Shown here: one piece after another, positions 7,691 to 16,886 of the stretch | Position numbering within the stretch: position 1 is the first letter of the stretch | How the letters are laid out: the number at the start of each line of letters is the position of its first letter | Assembly: GCF_010367455.1 (NCBI RefSeq) | Contig: NZ_WRPR01000023.1 | Span: 97,372-161,371 of the forward strand | DNA from: Candidatus Laterigemmans baculatus | GTDB lineage: Bacteria > Planctomycetota > Planctomycetia > Pirellulales > Pirellulaceae | DNA length: 64,000 nt | Direction of reading: 5' to 3' | The notes under the pieces: model-generated | The model's input: only the letters and a program-made list of their open reading frames with translations | Database searches by the model: none | What the model was told of the DNA's origin: nothing | Made by a program: the position numbers and the translations under genes

Positions 7691-9531
7691 CAGCTTTGCC
7701 CCGCTTCGCTGTCAGTTGTCCAGCTGTCGATCTTCAGGTCGAGCACCACGTCGCTTCCGTAGCGGAGCTCCAGGCGGGCTGGTGTGCCGGGCGCCTCGCC
7801 TTCGGCCGAAGCATAGTGGATCAGCAGTTCCGCCGGGTCGCGGGCTCGGTCGGCTGTGAGCTCGACCGCTTCGGCAGCCCCCGACTCGGGATGCACCATC
7901 CACCGCGCTTCCAATTCGCCGGCCGTGCCGACCAGGACGTCTCGCAGTGGAAGCTCGCCGAGCAGCGGTGCGGTGCCGAGATAGAACACGTCGCCAAACC
8001 TTCGGGGACCGACGTCGAGCAAGCGCCGCCAAGCCTCTAACGCCGGCAGCAGCGCCGCGGCGGATCGCTGATCGACTGCTTCGAAGCGGGCCGCGACCGA
8101 ATCCTGAACCACTTCCTGGTCGCCAACCGTCATGCGGAGTTGATTATCCGAGACTTGGATGACCACCGGTGCGGGAGTCGCCCCGGTGGTCGTGCCGCGG
8201 ATCGTCCACGCGGTTGGTCGCTGGCTGACTTCCGGTACGGTTCGGCGCAGCTGCTCGATCAGCCGCTGTTGGTGCTGGTCGTTGAAATGGTAGTTGGCAA
8301 AACCGGCTCGCTCTTCGAGTTGGGCGAGCGCGGCTTCGGGGATCGGTTTGCCGTCGGCTCCCTTGGGGGCGTCCGCCTCTTTGCCATCCTCCTGCGGCTC
8401 CTCCGCTTCAGGCGGCGCTGGCTCTCCGGGAGCTTCGTCCTCACCCTCCCGCGGGGCCGGCGGCGCAGGGGGAGGTGGCGGCAGGGCGCCGGCCATCTTC
8501 TCGATCAATTCGTCTTCGCCGTGCACCCCCGCCAACCGCACGAGAATCTCGCGGCGCTCGCTGCCCCGCAGATAGGCCAGCCGGATCCGCCAGCCTTTGG
8601 GCAGGGTGCCGAGGATGTTTTGGACGTCGTTCGCCGTCTGGACCGCCCGCCCGTGAACTTCGACGATCTCATCGTTGTACCGCAGTCCACGGCGGTAGGC
8701 GTCGGAAGACTCGAGGATGTTGCTGACCCGCACGCCACCGTCGGGGTCGGTGGCGACGGTCGCTCCGAGCGTCGCATGGTCGACGATCCGGCCGCTCTTC
8801 AAGTAGCCGAGAAAGTTCTTTGCTTGGTTGATCGAGATCGCGTAGCCGACGCCGACGTTCACCCGCCCCCGCTTTTCGAACGAAGCCCGCCCCACGATGC
8901 CGATCAGCCTGCCGCTGGCATCGTACAGCGGCCCACCCGAGTTGCCGGGGTTGATCGCCGCGTCGGTCTGGAGGCAGTCGGCGTATTCGAGCAGCGTCCC
9001 TGAGGGATACTGATAGCGATGCACGCCGCTGAGCATTCCCCAGGTCACCGAGGGCTGGAGGTTCGTGGAGAGCAGAAACGGATTGCCGACGACGAAGCAC
9101 CAGTCACCCGCCTGCAGCTGATCGCTATCGGCCAGCTCGGCCGCCGGAAAGTCGTCGCGTCCGAGGAGTCGAATGAGGGCCAAGTCGCCGACCGGATCGA
9201 TGCCCACGATCACTGCGTCGTACACGTTTCCATCGGAGAGACCACACCGCATGTAGCTGCCCGCAGGACTGCTGACGTGGAAGTTGGTCAGCGCGTATCC
9301 GTCGGGCGAAATCAACACGCCGCTCCCGCCGCCCGCCCCGCCAGGGACAAACACGCTGACCGCCGTCGGCACCGCCCGTTCGATCGCCTGGATCCGCTCC
9401 TGCTCGGCCGCTAGGACTTGACTTGGAACCGCCGCGTCGGCGGCCTGATCCGCGGCCCGGGCGGAACCCGAGAGGCCCAGAATCGTCGCCGCGGACGCTA
9501 GTAAAAGAGTGGGGAGCCAGCAGCGGAACAT
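7690..9531 (-). CDS. HtrA/DegP-type serine protease with PDZ and a novel C-terminal extension
   Basis: The product is 613 residues, with AAGGAAAG upstream of the ATG and a signal peptide ending near SARAAD. The trypsin-like domain keeps the full triad: His85 in TNFHV, Asp116 in GDLALI and Ser198 in NPGNSGGP. A PDZ domain follows at about 255-345. A low-complexity Pro/Glu linker (about 355-410) then leads to a roughly 200-residue C-terminal region that I do not recognise. HtrA proteases degrade or refold damaged exported proteins, so this is probably the working enzyme of the cluster. The stop overlaps the start of the first pseudoprotease gene. Length and the extra domain distinguish it from typical DegP, which is about 450-475 residues with two PDZ domains. 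Confidence 0.92.
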   Translation of the reverse strand: MFRCWLPTLLLASAATILGLSGSARAADQAADAAVPSQVLAAEQERIQAIERAVPTAVSVFVPGGAGGGSGVLISPDGYALTNFHVSSPAGSYMRCGLSDGNVYDAVIVGIDPVGDLALIRLLGRDDFPAAELADSDQLQAGDWCFVVGNPFLLSTNLQPSVTWGMLSGVHRYQYPSGTLLEYADCLQTDAAINPGNSGGPLYDASGRLIGIVGRASFEKRGRVNVGVGYAISINQAKNFLGYLKSGRIVDHATLGATVATDPDGGVRVSNILESSDAYRRGLRYNDEIVEVHGRAVQTANDVQNILGTLPKGWRIRLAYLRGSERREILVRLAGVHGEDELIEKMAGALPPPPPAPPAPREGEDEAPGEPAPPEAEEPQEDGKEADAPKGADGKPIPEAALAQLEERAGFANYHFNDQHQQRLIEQLRRTVPEVSQRPTAWTIRGTTTGATPAPVVIQVSDNQLRMTVGDQEVVQDSVAARFEAVDQRSAAALLPALEAWRRLLDVGPRRFGDVFYLGTAPLLGELPLRDVLVGTAGELEARWMVHPESGAAEAVELTADRARDPAELLIHYASAEGEAPGTPARLELRYGSDVVLDLKIDSWTTDSEAGQS

Positions 9532-9557
9532 TCGCTTTCCTTCGATGGTTGCGCCAG

Positions 9558-10778
9558 TTACTGCAGTAACCGGGGTTCGATGAATCGGATCACATCTCCC
9601 GCGTCGCTCCGCCCTTCGCCGTCGCCGTAGTCGACTTCGAGCGTTACCCGCCGCGCGCTGCCCAGATCGAGCTCGACGCCCCGCGGGGCATCGGAGGGCA
9701 AGACCGTCTCATTCCAGACGACTTCCCCATCGACCAAAATCCGCACGTCGCATCCACCGCCCGCCGCGACGCTTGCGTCGGGAGCGATCCGGGTCGCGAA
9801 GGCGCCGAATTTCGGATCGACCCGATAGGTCACGCTCGAGCGGCTGCGGAGAATCAGATCGCGATCCCCCTCGACGCGAGGCCCGAGCCAACGCAGCAGA
9901 CGCGGCTGGTCGATCGGCAGCTGGACGAGCGGCGTGTACTGGCTCTCCACCGGCGACTCGGCTGCCAGCAGTTGCGTGTTGCCCTCGAACCGGATCGAGT
10001 CGAGTTGATCCAGTCGCAACGATCGCTGCTGGCCGTCGAGAATCTCCATCTCCAGCACCCCCTCGGCTCGTTCGGCCGCCGATAGGTTCGCGACGCTCGC
10101 AAGCGTGAGCGATCGAACCGCCCACTGCGACCCCAGCGTGTCGACAACGGTGATTCCCGAGGACTCCGCCTCACCAGCGGCCGCGGAGCCGCCAAAGACG
10201 ATCCCCTCGAGTCGCGCCACCGGAGCCGGCACTTCTTGATCCCCAACGCTGAAGCGGACGGTCGTCGCATCGGCCCCGATTACGACGCCATTGACTTGGT
10301 CGATCGTCTCGGCCGAGCGGCGGATGACCAGCATGTCCTCGGCCCGGTCATCGCCGAGCAGCCCCAGCCAGGCGTTGTCGATCGTGGGCGATGGAGGGCG
10401 GAAGCGAACCCAGCGAAGCCCGCGGACGGGAACCTCGAGCGGCTCTTGACGGCGGAGCTCGAGCGTGGCTTCGGAGCCTTCGATTCGAAAACCCTCCGCC
10501 TTCAGTCGGCTGCCGTCGGCCAGCCCCACGCTCACGGTCGGGCCCTGGATCGCCGCCGGCTCGGTCGCTTCGATGCGGGTGATCTCCGCCCGAGGAACAC
10601 TTTTGGATTCACCGGCGACGAGCAGCGTCAGCGTCTCGGCAGTAATCGCCTCGAGCTCCGCTGCGTAGGGTTCGCCGGCGACGGGCGTGACGCGGACCGC
10701 CAGACCGGCGGCCATCGCCGAGCCTGCGAGCGTGGGAATCGCCAGCAGAAATATCGCCACCATCCGGTTCAAGATCAT
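9558..10778 (-). CDS. secreted NPCBM-domain protein, first gene of the HtrA operon
   Basis: This 406-residue protein has a signal peptide ending about SAMAAG. The centre consists of repeated beta-rich segments of the type found in planctomycete envelope proteins (VSVGLADGSRLKAEGF, ITVVDTLGSQWAVRSL). The last 130 residues look like an NPCBM (novel putative carbohydrate-binding module) domain: YRVDPKFGAFATRIAPD, then DVRILVDGEVVWNETV, then a jelly-roll ending. NPCBM domains are associated with binding sugars on exported proteins. It is followed by the protease gene after 26 nt, so it may bring the HtrA group to a surface polysaccharide; that link is inferred from gene order only. Confidence 0.8.
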   Translation of the reverse strand: MILNRMVAIFLLAIPTLAGSAMAAGLAVRVTPVAGEPYAAELEAITAETLTLLVAGESKSVPRAEITRIEATEPAAIQGPTVSVGLADGSRLKAEGFRIEGSEATLELRRQEPLEVPVRGLRWVRFRPPSPTIDNAWLGLLGDDRAEDMLVIRRSAETIDQVNGVVIGADATTVRFSVGDQEVPAPVARLEGIVFGGSAAAGEAESSGITVVDTLGSQWAVRSLTLASVANLSAAERAEGVLEMEILDGQQRSLRLDQLDSIRFEGNTQLLAAESPVESQYTPLVQLPIDQPRLLRWLGPRVEGDRDLILRSRSSVTYRVDPKFGAFATRIAPDASVAAGGGCDVRILVDGEVVWNETVLPSDAPRGVELDLGSARRVTLEVDYGDGEGRSDAGDVIRFIEPRLLQ

Positions 10779-10895
10779 CGACAGCCCGTGCGACCCGCGT
10801 GCGAAACGGCCAGCCGCGGCCCGGACGCTCCGAACCGCTCGACAAACCAGTCTAGGCCTGTACGAGCGGCGGGTCGAGTTGCGTTTGCGCTCTCC

Positions 10896-10919
10896 TGAGC
10901 CGAAGGCGCTAGCCTCGGG
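10896..10919 (+). repeat. dispersed TGAGCCG-GCGCTAGC repeat, copy 1
   Basis: TGAGCCGAAGGCGCTAGCC followed by TCGGG. It faces an inverted partner 84 bases downstream. The same core is found between other genes across the window. Confidence 0.8.
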
Positions 10920-11003
10920 CCCGATCCGGTTCGTCCCGGGTGAAAACTTTGTCCCTAGCGATGCGCAACCACCCAGGGCAACCCATTCCGCGACACGACG
11001 GAA

Positions 11004-11027
11004 CCCGCGGCTAGCGCCGTCGGCTCA
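11004..11027 (-). repeat. dispersed TGAGCCG-GCGCTAGC repeat, copy 2
   Basis: Minus-strand copy reading TGAGCCGACGGCGCTAGCC then GCGGG, forming the second arm of an inverted pair with 10896-10919. Confidence 0.8.
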
Positions 11028-11077
11028 ACAGAACACGCGCCCGGCGGCTGATGAAATGTGCAGGCCCATGCGTCAGC

Positions 11078-12304
11078 CTAGCGGGCGGGGCTGGCATCCA
11101 CGGCCGCGGCGGTGCGGCTGCGCTCGACCGAACCGAGCGGCATTGCCCCGTCGACGTCATCGGGGTAGAGCGACCAGACGGGGACGTCGCGGCGAATCTC
11201 CTGCATCAACTTGGCTTCCGCTTCGGCGACCTTTTGAGCCTGGATCTTCTTGCGGAGCTCGTCCTGAAGCTCGCCGAGCGGCGTGACTCCCGCTTCCTCG
11301 CGGTCGAGGACTCGGATGATGTGGTAGCCGTCGGCGTCTTCGATCCGCGGGCTCATCCGGTTCAGCGGCAACGAGAAAATTTGTTCGTCGAGGACCTTCG
11401 AGGCCAGGCTTCCCTGCCGCGTCCAGTCGTGCAGCCCCCCGCTGGCGGCGAGCGGCTCTTGGGAGCGTTCCTTGGCGACCTTCTGCATGTTCCCGCCAAA
11501 GTAGGCTTCGCGGCCCATGTCCGAAATGGCGCGATCGGCCTCCTGCTTGTTGGGAAACCGGGAGAATAGCACCGTCAGTTGTTCCCATCGCGCTCGAGCC
11601 GGATGGCTGAACTCCTCGCGGTGTTTTTCGTAGTACGCCCGCAGCTCGTTGAGGGTCACCGCGGGATCGCGGGGAACCAGTTTTTGGATGTAGACCGCGC
11701 CGAGCATCTTGTCCTGGTATTCGTGCTCGAGCGTCTTCAGCGAGCTGCCGCTCTCGCGGAGCTTTGCGTCGAGCTCCTGAATCGAGTTCAGCTTCGATTC
11801 TTCGAGCATCCGAGGAATCTCACTCTCGTAAAACGCCCGGCGGGCCTGAGCGGCGATCTTTGTCTGAGCCTCGCGGCGCTGCTCGGCCGATGACGCGCCA
11901 ACTTGGCTCATCATAAAGGCGTGGCCGAGCATCTTGGTTTGGATGGTTTGGGCGAGCAGCGCCCGGAGTAATCGGAGGCGAAGAATCTTCAGCTGTTCCG
12001 GCGGGATCTGCGAGATGTCCCCCTTGGCGAGCTGCATGATCCGGCTTTCGATCTTGGGCATCAAGTCGCCGAGCAAGATCGGATTGTCGCCGACGATCGC
12101 CAGTAGCGTCGACGGCTCGGTCGGCAGCTCCATCGCTTGCAGCTGGGCGAGCTGAGCTGGCGAAAGTTCCTGGGCGACCGCCCGCCCGGTGGCTTCCGCG
12201 AGCAGCACATCGCCGAGGCTCGGAGCGGCCACGGTCAGGGCAGCCACTCCAAACGCGACGGACAAGGCAACGGAGCGTGGGCAGGGTCTGCGGACCGGCT
12301 TCAT
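11078..12304 (-). CDS. PpiC/SurA-type peptidyl-prolyl isomerase
   Basis: The frame is open further upstream into antisense of the mfd gene, but the true start is probably the ATG at 12304, followed by a signal peptide (MKPVRRPCPRSVALSVAFG). The product is 408 residues. The N-terminal part is helical like the SurA chaperone domain (ILLGDLMPKIESRIMQLAKG, AFYESEIPRMLEESK). A parvulin PPIase domain lies at about 250-350 (ASGGLHDWTRQGSL, FSLPLNRMSPRIEDADGYHIIRVLDRE). Such foldases help exported proteins fold in the periplasm or equivalent compartment. It starts 67 nt after mfd in the same direction and precedes the HtrA block, so a shared envelope quality-control role is plausible. Confidence 0.9.
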   Translation of the reverse strand: MKPVRRPCPRSVALSVAFGVAALTVAAPSLGDVLLAEATGRAVAQELSPAQLAQLQAMELPTEPSTLLAIVGDNPILLGDLMPKIESRIMQLAKGDISQIPPEQLKILRLRLLRALLAQTIQTKMLGHAFMMSQVGASSAEQRREAQTKIAAQARRAFYESEIPRMLEESKLNSIQELDAKLRESGSSLKTLEHEYQDKMLGAVYIQKLVPRDPAVTLNELRAYYEKHREEFSHPARARWEQLTVLFSRFPNKQEADRAISDMGREAYFGGNMQKVAKERSQEPLAASGGLHDWTRQGSLASKVLDEQIFSLPLNRMSPRIEDADGYHIIRVLDREEAGVTPLGELQDELRKKIQAQKVAEAEAKLMQEIRRDVPVWSLYPDDVDGAMPLGSVERSRTAAAVDASPAR

Positions 12305-12371
12305 GAATCGTTGACGCTGCGCGGGGATCGGCGGGACCGGACGAACGAGCCGGCCGCTTATAGAAGCCCCC

Positions 12372-15300
12372 TCAAACCGACCGCAAGACCGATCGCGCCA
12401 GTTCCAACCAAGCGTCGCCCCCGCGGGGATCCCCGCTCGCTTCCTCGGCCGGGATGTAGGCCCGCGACTCGTCGACGATCCGCACCGGGTGGGGCGCGGA
12501 CCGCTTGAGCGCCTCGATCCGCTCGCGGCTGCTGTACCGCAGAACGAGAAAGTCCCGCTCGATGGCGATCGCCGCGATTTGCCAGATGGCCGCGTCGAGC
12601 CGCATCTCGGCAACCTCCAGCAATCGCTCCACGGGCCGCGGCGGCACACCAAAGCGGTCGAGCATCTCGCTGCGAATCTCTTCGATCGCGCGGTAATCGT
12701 CGAGCCTCGCGATGCGGCGATAGAGGTCGATCTTGTGCCGCAGGTCGGGGACGTACTCCGCCGGCAGGAAGGCGGCGACCGGCAGATCGATGTCGACATC
12801 GGCCGAAAGCCGCGGCGGCAGGTTCTGGGCGCGGCGGACCGCGTCCTCGAGCAGCTGGCAATACAGCTCGTACCCGATCGCCGCGATATGGCCGCTCTGC
12901 TGGGTGCCGAGCAGATTGCCCGCTCCGCGAATTTCCAGGTCGCGCATCGAGATCGCAAACCCGGCTCCCATCTGGCTGAACTCTTCGATCGCCCGCAGCC
13001 GCTTGCTCGCTTCGGGAGTCAAATGCTTGTGTTTGTCAACCAGCATGTAGCAGTACGCCTGATGCTTGTACCGCCCCACGCGACCGCGGAGCTGGTGCAA
13101 GTCGGCCAACCCATAGCGGTTCGCTTCGTCGACAAAGATCGTATTGGCATTGGGGATATCGAGCCCGCTTTCGATGATTGTCGTCGCCAGCAGGATGTCG
13201 TACTTGCGATCGATAAAGTCGATCATCACCTGCTCGAGCTCACCTTCGCCCATTTGGCCGTGACCGATCCCGATCCTCGCTTCCGGCACGATTCGCTGCA
13301 GCTTGTCTGCCAGCGTCCCGATGTCGGCGATCCGGTTATGGACGAAGTAGATCTGTCCGCCCCGGTTCAGCTCGCGGACCACTGCTCGGCGAATCAGCCT
13401 CTCGTCCCACCGCGTGACTCGCGTCTCGACGCTCAATCGCTCCGCCGGAGCCGTCTCCAAATTGCTGATGTCGCGAACGCCCACCAGCGCCATGTGGAGC
13501 GTGCGGGGAATCGGAGTCGCCGAGAGAGTCAGCACGTCAACGTTGGAGTGTTTGGCCTTGAGCCGCTCCTTGATCGCCACCCCGAAGCGATGCTCCTCGT
13601 CGATGATCACCAGCCCCAGATTGAAGAACTCGACCGCCTTCGACGCCAAGCGGTGCGTTCCAATCACGATGTCGACCTGTCCCTTCTTGATCTTCGCCAT
13701 GGTTTCCCGCTCTTCGGCCGAGTCGGCAAACCGGTTGAGGCGGCCGATGTCGAAGGGAAACTCGGCCATCCGGCTGCAGAACGTGTGGTAATGCTGCTCG
13801 GCCAAGACGGTGGTCGGCACGAGCACGGCGACCTGAAACCCGCTGTCGACCGCCTTGAAGGCCGCCCGCATGGCGACTTCGGTCTTGCCGTAGCCCACGT
13901 CGCCGCAGATCAGCCGATCCATCGGCCGCGGCGTTTCCATGTCACCCTTGAGGGCGTGGATCGCGGCCAACTGGTCGTCGGTTTCGGTGTATGGAAAACT
14001 GGCATCGAACTGCCGCTGCCAATCGCTGTCAGCATCGAACGCCAACCCCGATCGGGTCCGCCGCTCGGCTTGGATCTCAAGCAGCTCCGAAGCCATGTCG
14101 GTTACCGCTTGCTCGGCCGACTGGCGGTGTTTGGCCCACGATTGGCCGCCGATCTTGGCCAGCTTCGGTCGGCTGCTCCCGCCACCGACGTACCGCTGGA
14201 TCAAGCCGATCCGGTGGGCGGGCACGAAAATCTTCGTCCCCCCATCGAACTCGACGACCAGGTGCTCCTGCTGCTGGCCTTGTTTTTCGATCCGTTTGAT
14301 GCCGCGATAGAGTCCAATGCCGTGCGAGAGGTGGACGACGAGATCGCCTGGCTCGAGCTGCAAAAAACTGTCGATCGGCTTGCTCTTCGCCCGCACTTTG
14401 CGGCGCCGCACCGGACTGCGGTGAAACAGCTCCGCACCGGTCAGGACCAGCACGCCGCCGCGCTGGCGATCGATGTCGTCGGTGATCCGAAACCCGCCGC
14501 TCAAATCGGCCACCGCGATCCGCAGCCGTCCGCCAGTGGCCGCATCGGTCTCCCGCAGCAGCTCGCCCATCCGCTCGGAGTCGGCCGGCGTGTCGGCGAC
14601 CACGATCACGCGATGGCCGGCCGCGACCGTATCGACACGAGCGCGAATTTGGTCGAGCTCGCCGGTAAAGCTCTCGACCGACGCGGTCGGTAACTGGATC
14701 ACGCGTCCGCCGGCCTCCTCTGCGCCCCCCGCCGACGCGCGCCCCGCCGACGCGATCACCGGAGGCAGATCGGCGGCAAGCGCGATTCGCCTTCCGCGGA
14801 GGTCTTGCAACAGCTGCTCCCAAGTCGCGAACCGCTCAGGGTCCGCGACGCGGCTGCGGAGCGTTTCGGCCGCCTTGCGGCACCGCTCGGGATCGATGAC
14901 AAGGACCGCGGTCGCTTCGTCGAGGTATTCGGCGATCGAGCCGTTCTCGCGTTGAGCCGTCCCGAATGCCGTCACCTCGAACGCCGTGAGCGACTCGGTG
15001 CTCCGCTGGCTCGCCGGGTCGAAATGGCGGATCGACTCGATCTCGTCATCGAACAACTCGACCCGCACCGGCTCGGTCTGGTCGGGAGGATAGACGTCGA
15101 GAATCCCGCCGCGCTGGCAGAACTCGCCCGGCATCTGAACCGCCGTCGTGGCGTGGAACCCGGCTTCGGCCAGCCACCGCTGAAGGCCTTCTAGGTCGAT
15201 GCGAGCGCCGACGCTGAGCATCCGCGAGGCGGCGGCAACGCTTTGCAGGCTGGGGACCGCTTGCATCGCCGCCGGGACATGGGCGCAGACGACCGTGGGC

Positions 15301-15770
15301 GCGACTTGTCGCTCGTCACCGCTGGCTCGCCGTCGCAGCGTTTGCAGCACGCGGAGCCGAGCCGCGTAATCGTGATCGCGAAGGCTTTCCGGATCGCCCG
15401 AGCTGGCCGACAGCGGCAGCGTCACCGCGTCGGGAACGCCCATCGCGGCGAGATCGGTCGCCACGATGTCGGCGTCGGCTGGCTCCGGGAGCAGGATCAG
15501 CAGCGTGTCGAGCCGCGCCGCGTGGATCAGCATCGCGGCGGCCAGAGCTCGAACCGTGTCGCGGACGCCTCCGAGCCAAATTTCCTCTTCCCCCGACCAG
15601 CCGGCAAGCTGCTGCGGGAGCCCCATCGATTCGCCGACCCACTGGGGAAGCGCAGCGATCTCCGCCGCTCCCAGCGGAGTCGTCGCTATCGCACCTTCGA
15701 TCACGTCGCTCAACCGGCCTCTCCCCTGGTTTACCGCCCCCACCCACTCTTCGCCGCACCCGCTGGTCAC
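12372..15770 (-). CDS. mfd: transcription-repair coupling factor Mfd
   Basis: This 1132-residue protein is close to the usual length of Mfd (1148 in E. coli). Mfd removes RNA polymerase stalled at DNA lesions and recruits UvrA. The order of modules is complete: a UvrB-like region at about 30-330, with GEFCQRGGILDVYPP; the RNA-polymerase-interacting CarD-like domain at about 467-565, with GDLVVHLSHGIGLY; then the two RecA-like motor domains with Walker A GDVGYGKT (623-630), DEEH (724-727), SATPIPRTL and the translocation motif GRVGR; and a C-terminal TRCF domain. The likely start is GTG directly preceded by AAGGGGGA; a later GTG 22 codons in is possible. The gene is cytoplasmic and heads a probable operon with the PpiC-type gene. 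Confidence 0.97.
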   Translation of the reverse strand: MTSGCGEEWVGAVNQGRGRLSDVIEGAIATTPLGAAEIAALPQWVGESMGLPQQLAGWSGEEEIWLGGVRDTVRALAAAMLIHAARLDTLLILLPEPADADIVATDLAAMGVPDAVTLPLSASSGDPESLRDHDYAARLRVLQTLRRRASGDERQVAPTVVCAHVPAAMQAVPSLQSVAAASRMLSVGARIDLEGLQRWLAEAGFHATTAVQMPGEFCQRGGILDVYPPDQTEPVRVELFDDEIESIRHFDPASQRSTESLTAFEVTAFGTAQRENGSIAEYLDEATAVLVIDPERCRKAAETLRSRVADPERFATWEQLLQDLRGRRIALAADLPPVIASAGRASAGGAEEAGGRVIQLPTASVESFTGELDQIRARVDTVAAGHRVIVVADTPADSERMGELLRETDAATGGRLRIAVADLSGGFRITDDIDRQRGGVLVLTGAELFHRSPVRRRKVRAKSKPIDSFLQLEPGDLVVHLSHGIGLYRGIKRIEKQGQQQEHLVVEFDGGTKIFVPAHRIGLIQRYVGGGSSRPKLAKIGGQSWAKHRQSAEQAVTDMASELLEIQAERRTRSGLAFDADSDWQRQFDASFPYTETDDQLAAIHALKGDMETPRPMDRLICGDVGYGKTEVAMRAAFKAVDSGFQVAVLVPTTVLAEQHYHTFCSRMAEFPFDIGRLNRFADSAEERETMAKIKKGQVDIVIGTHRLASKAVEFFNLGLVIIDEEHRFGVAIKERLKAKHSNVDVLTLSATPIPRTLHMALVGVRDISNLETAPAERLSVETRVTRWDERLIRRAVVRELNRGGQIYFVHNRIADIGTLADKLQRIVPEARIGIGHGQMGEGELEQVMIDFIDRKYDILLATTIIESGLDIPNANTIFVDEANRYGLADLHQLRGRVGRYKHQAYCYMLVDKHKHLTPEASKRLRAIEEFSQMGAGFAISMRDLEIRGAGNLLGTQQSGHIAAIGYELYCQLLEDAVRRAQNLPPRLSADVDIDLPVAAFLPAEYVPDLRHKIDLYRRIARLDDYRAIEEIRSEMLDRFGVPPRPVERLLEVAEMRLDAAIWQIAAIAIERDFLVLRYSSRERIEALKRSAPHPVRIVDESRAYIPAEEASGDPRGGDAWLELARSVLRSV

Positions 15771-15845
15771 TCCCCCTTATCCGCATTTATATTGCCCGGC
15801 AAACCAATTCCCCACCCCCGAAACTCATGCAAAACCGATTGCTCC

Positions 15846-16886
15846 ATGACACTTCGCTTTGGCATTGTCGGCTGCGGTATGATCGCAAACTTCCACGCTC
15901 GCGCGCTCCACGACGCCGCCGGTGCGGAATTGGTGGGCTGCTACAGCCGTAGCCAAGAGAGCGCCGCGAAGTTCGCCGCCGAGCACGGTTGCCGGACTTT
16001 CGACTCGCTCGAAGCGATGCTGGCCGACCCGGAAATCGACGCCGTCGCGATCTGCACGCCGAGCGGTGCGCACCTCGATCCGGCCGTCGCCGCAGCTGCC
16101 GCCGGCAAGCACGTGATGGTCGAAAAGCCGCTGGAGATCACTCCCGAGCGGTGCGACGCGATCATCGAAGCCTGCGACGCCGCCAAGGTGAAGCTCGGAG
16201 TCACGTTCCAAAGCCGCTTCCATCGCTCGAGCCAACTGCTCAAAGGAGCGGTCGAGGCCAACCGCTTTGGCCGGATCACGCTCGGGGACGCCTACGTCAA
16301 ATGGTTCCGCAGCCAAGAGTATTACGACAGCGGAGCTTGGCGTGGGACGTGGAAGCTCGATGGCGGCGGAGCGCTGATGAACCAGGCGATCCACACGGTC
16401 GACCTGCTGCTGTGGGTGATGGGGCCGGTCGCCGAAGTCTCCGCGATGGTCGATACCGCCACGCACGAGCGGATCGAAGTCGAAGACGTGGCGGTGGCGA
16501 CGGTCAAATTCCGCAACGGAGCCCTGGGCGTCATCGAAGCGACCACGACCGCCTACCCGGGAGCGCTCAAGCGGATCGAGATCTCAGGGAACCGCGGCAG
16601 CGCGATCCTCGAGGAAGAAGACCTCAAGCAGTGGGACTTTGCCGACGCGACCGAGGAAGACGCCAAAGTCCGCGAAGAAATGCAAGGCAAGACCAAGACC
16701 GGTGGCGGGGCAGCCGATCCGGCGGCGATCGGACACCACGGCCACACGATGGTCTTTGAAGATTTCGTCCGCGCGATCGAAGCCGATACGGTCCCCGTGA
16801 CCGATGGTCGCGAAGGCCGCCGCAGCGTCGAGCTGATCAACGCCATCTACCAAAGCGCCCGCGAAAACCGCACGGTCAAACTGTAA
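15846..16886 (+). CDS. Gfo/Idh/MocA family NAD(P)-dependent oxidoreductase
   Basis: The product is 346 residues from the ATG that gives MTLRFGIVGCGMIANFHARAL; an apparent extension upstream is antisense to mfd and is rejected. The N-terminal Rossmann fold has GIVGCGMIA and the conserved KHVMVEKPLEI, with the Lys of EKP that acts at the sugar carbon. The central YYDSGAWRGTWKLDGGGALMNQAIHTVDLL segment carries the catalytic GGG...H and Asp motifs of this family. Such enzymes oxidise or reduce sugars, inositols or their derivatives with bound NAD(P). There is no signal peptide, so it is cytoplasmic. It is divergent from mfd with 75 nt between, and stands alone. Confidence 0.93.
   Translation: MTLRFGIVGCGMIANFHARALHDAAGAELVGCYSRSQESAAKFAAEHGCRTFDSLEAMLADPEIDAVAICTPSGAHLDPAVAAAAAGKHVMVEKPLEITPERCDAIIEACDAAKVKLGVTFQSRFHRSSQLLKGAVEANRFGRITLGDAYVKWFRSQEYYDSGAWRGTWKLDGGGALMNQAIHTVDLLLWVMGPVAEVSAMVDTATHERIEVEDVAVATVKFRNGALGVIEATTTAYPGALKRIEISGNRGSAILEEEDLKQWDFADATEEDAKVREEMQGKTKTGGGAADPAAIGHHGHTMVFEDFVRAIEADTVPVTDGREGRRSVELINAIYQSARENRTVKL

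Larger units (their letters stand above)
10779..11077. other. intergenic region with an inverted pair of dispersed repeats
   Basis: These 299 bases lie between two minus-strand genes and contain no plausible gene. They should hold the promoter of the NPCBM-HtrA operon. Two copies of the GAGCCG...GCGCTAGC dispersed repeat lie in opposite orientation at 10896-10919 and 11004-11027. Confidence 0.65.

Noticed and set aside
12305..12958. N-terminal extension of the PpiC-type gene
   Set aside because: It would overlap mfd out of frame; the ATG at 12304 is followed directly by a signal peptide.
12489..14693. Open frame of about 734 codons antisense to mfd
   Set aside because: mfd is complete and well conserved on the other strand; the antisense product has no recognisable fold.
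15243..15845. N-terminal extension of the Gfo/Idh/MocA gene
   Set aside because: It is antisense to the mfd 5' end; the Rossmann motif begins a few residues after the ATG at 15846.
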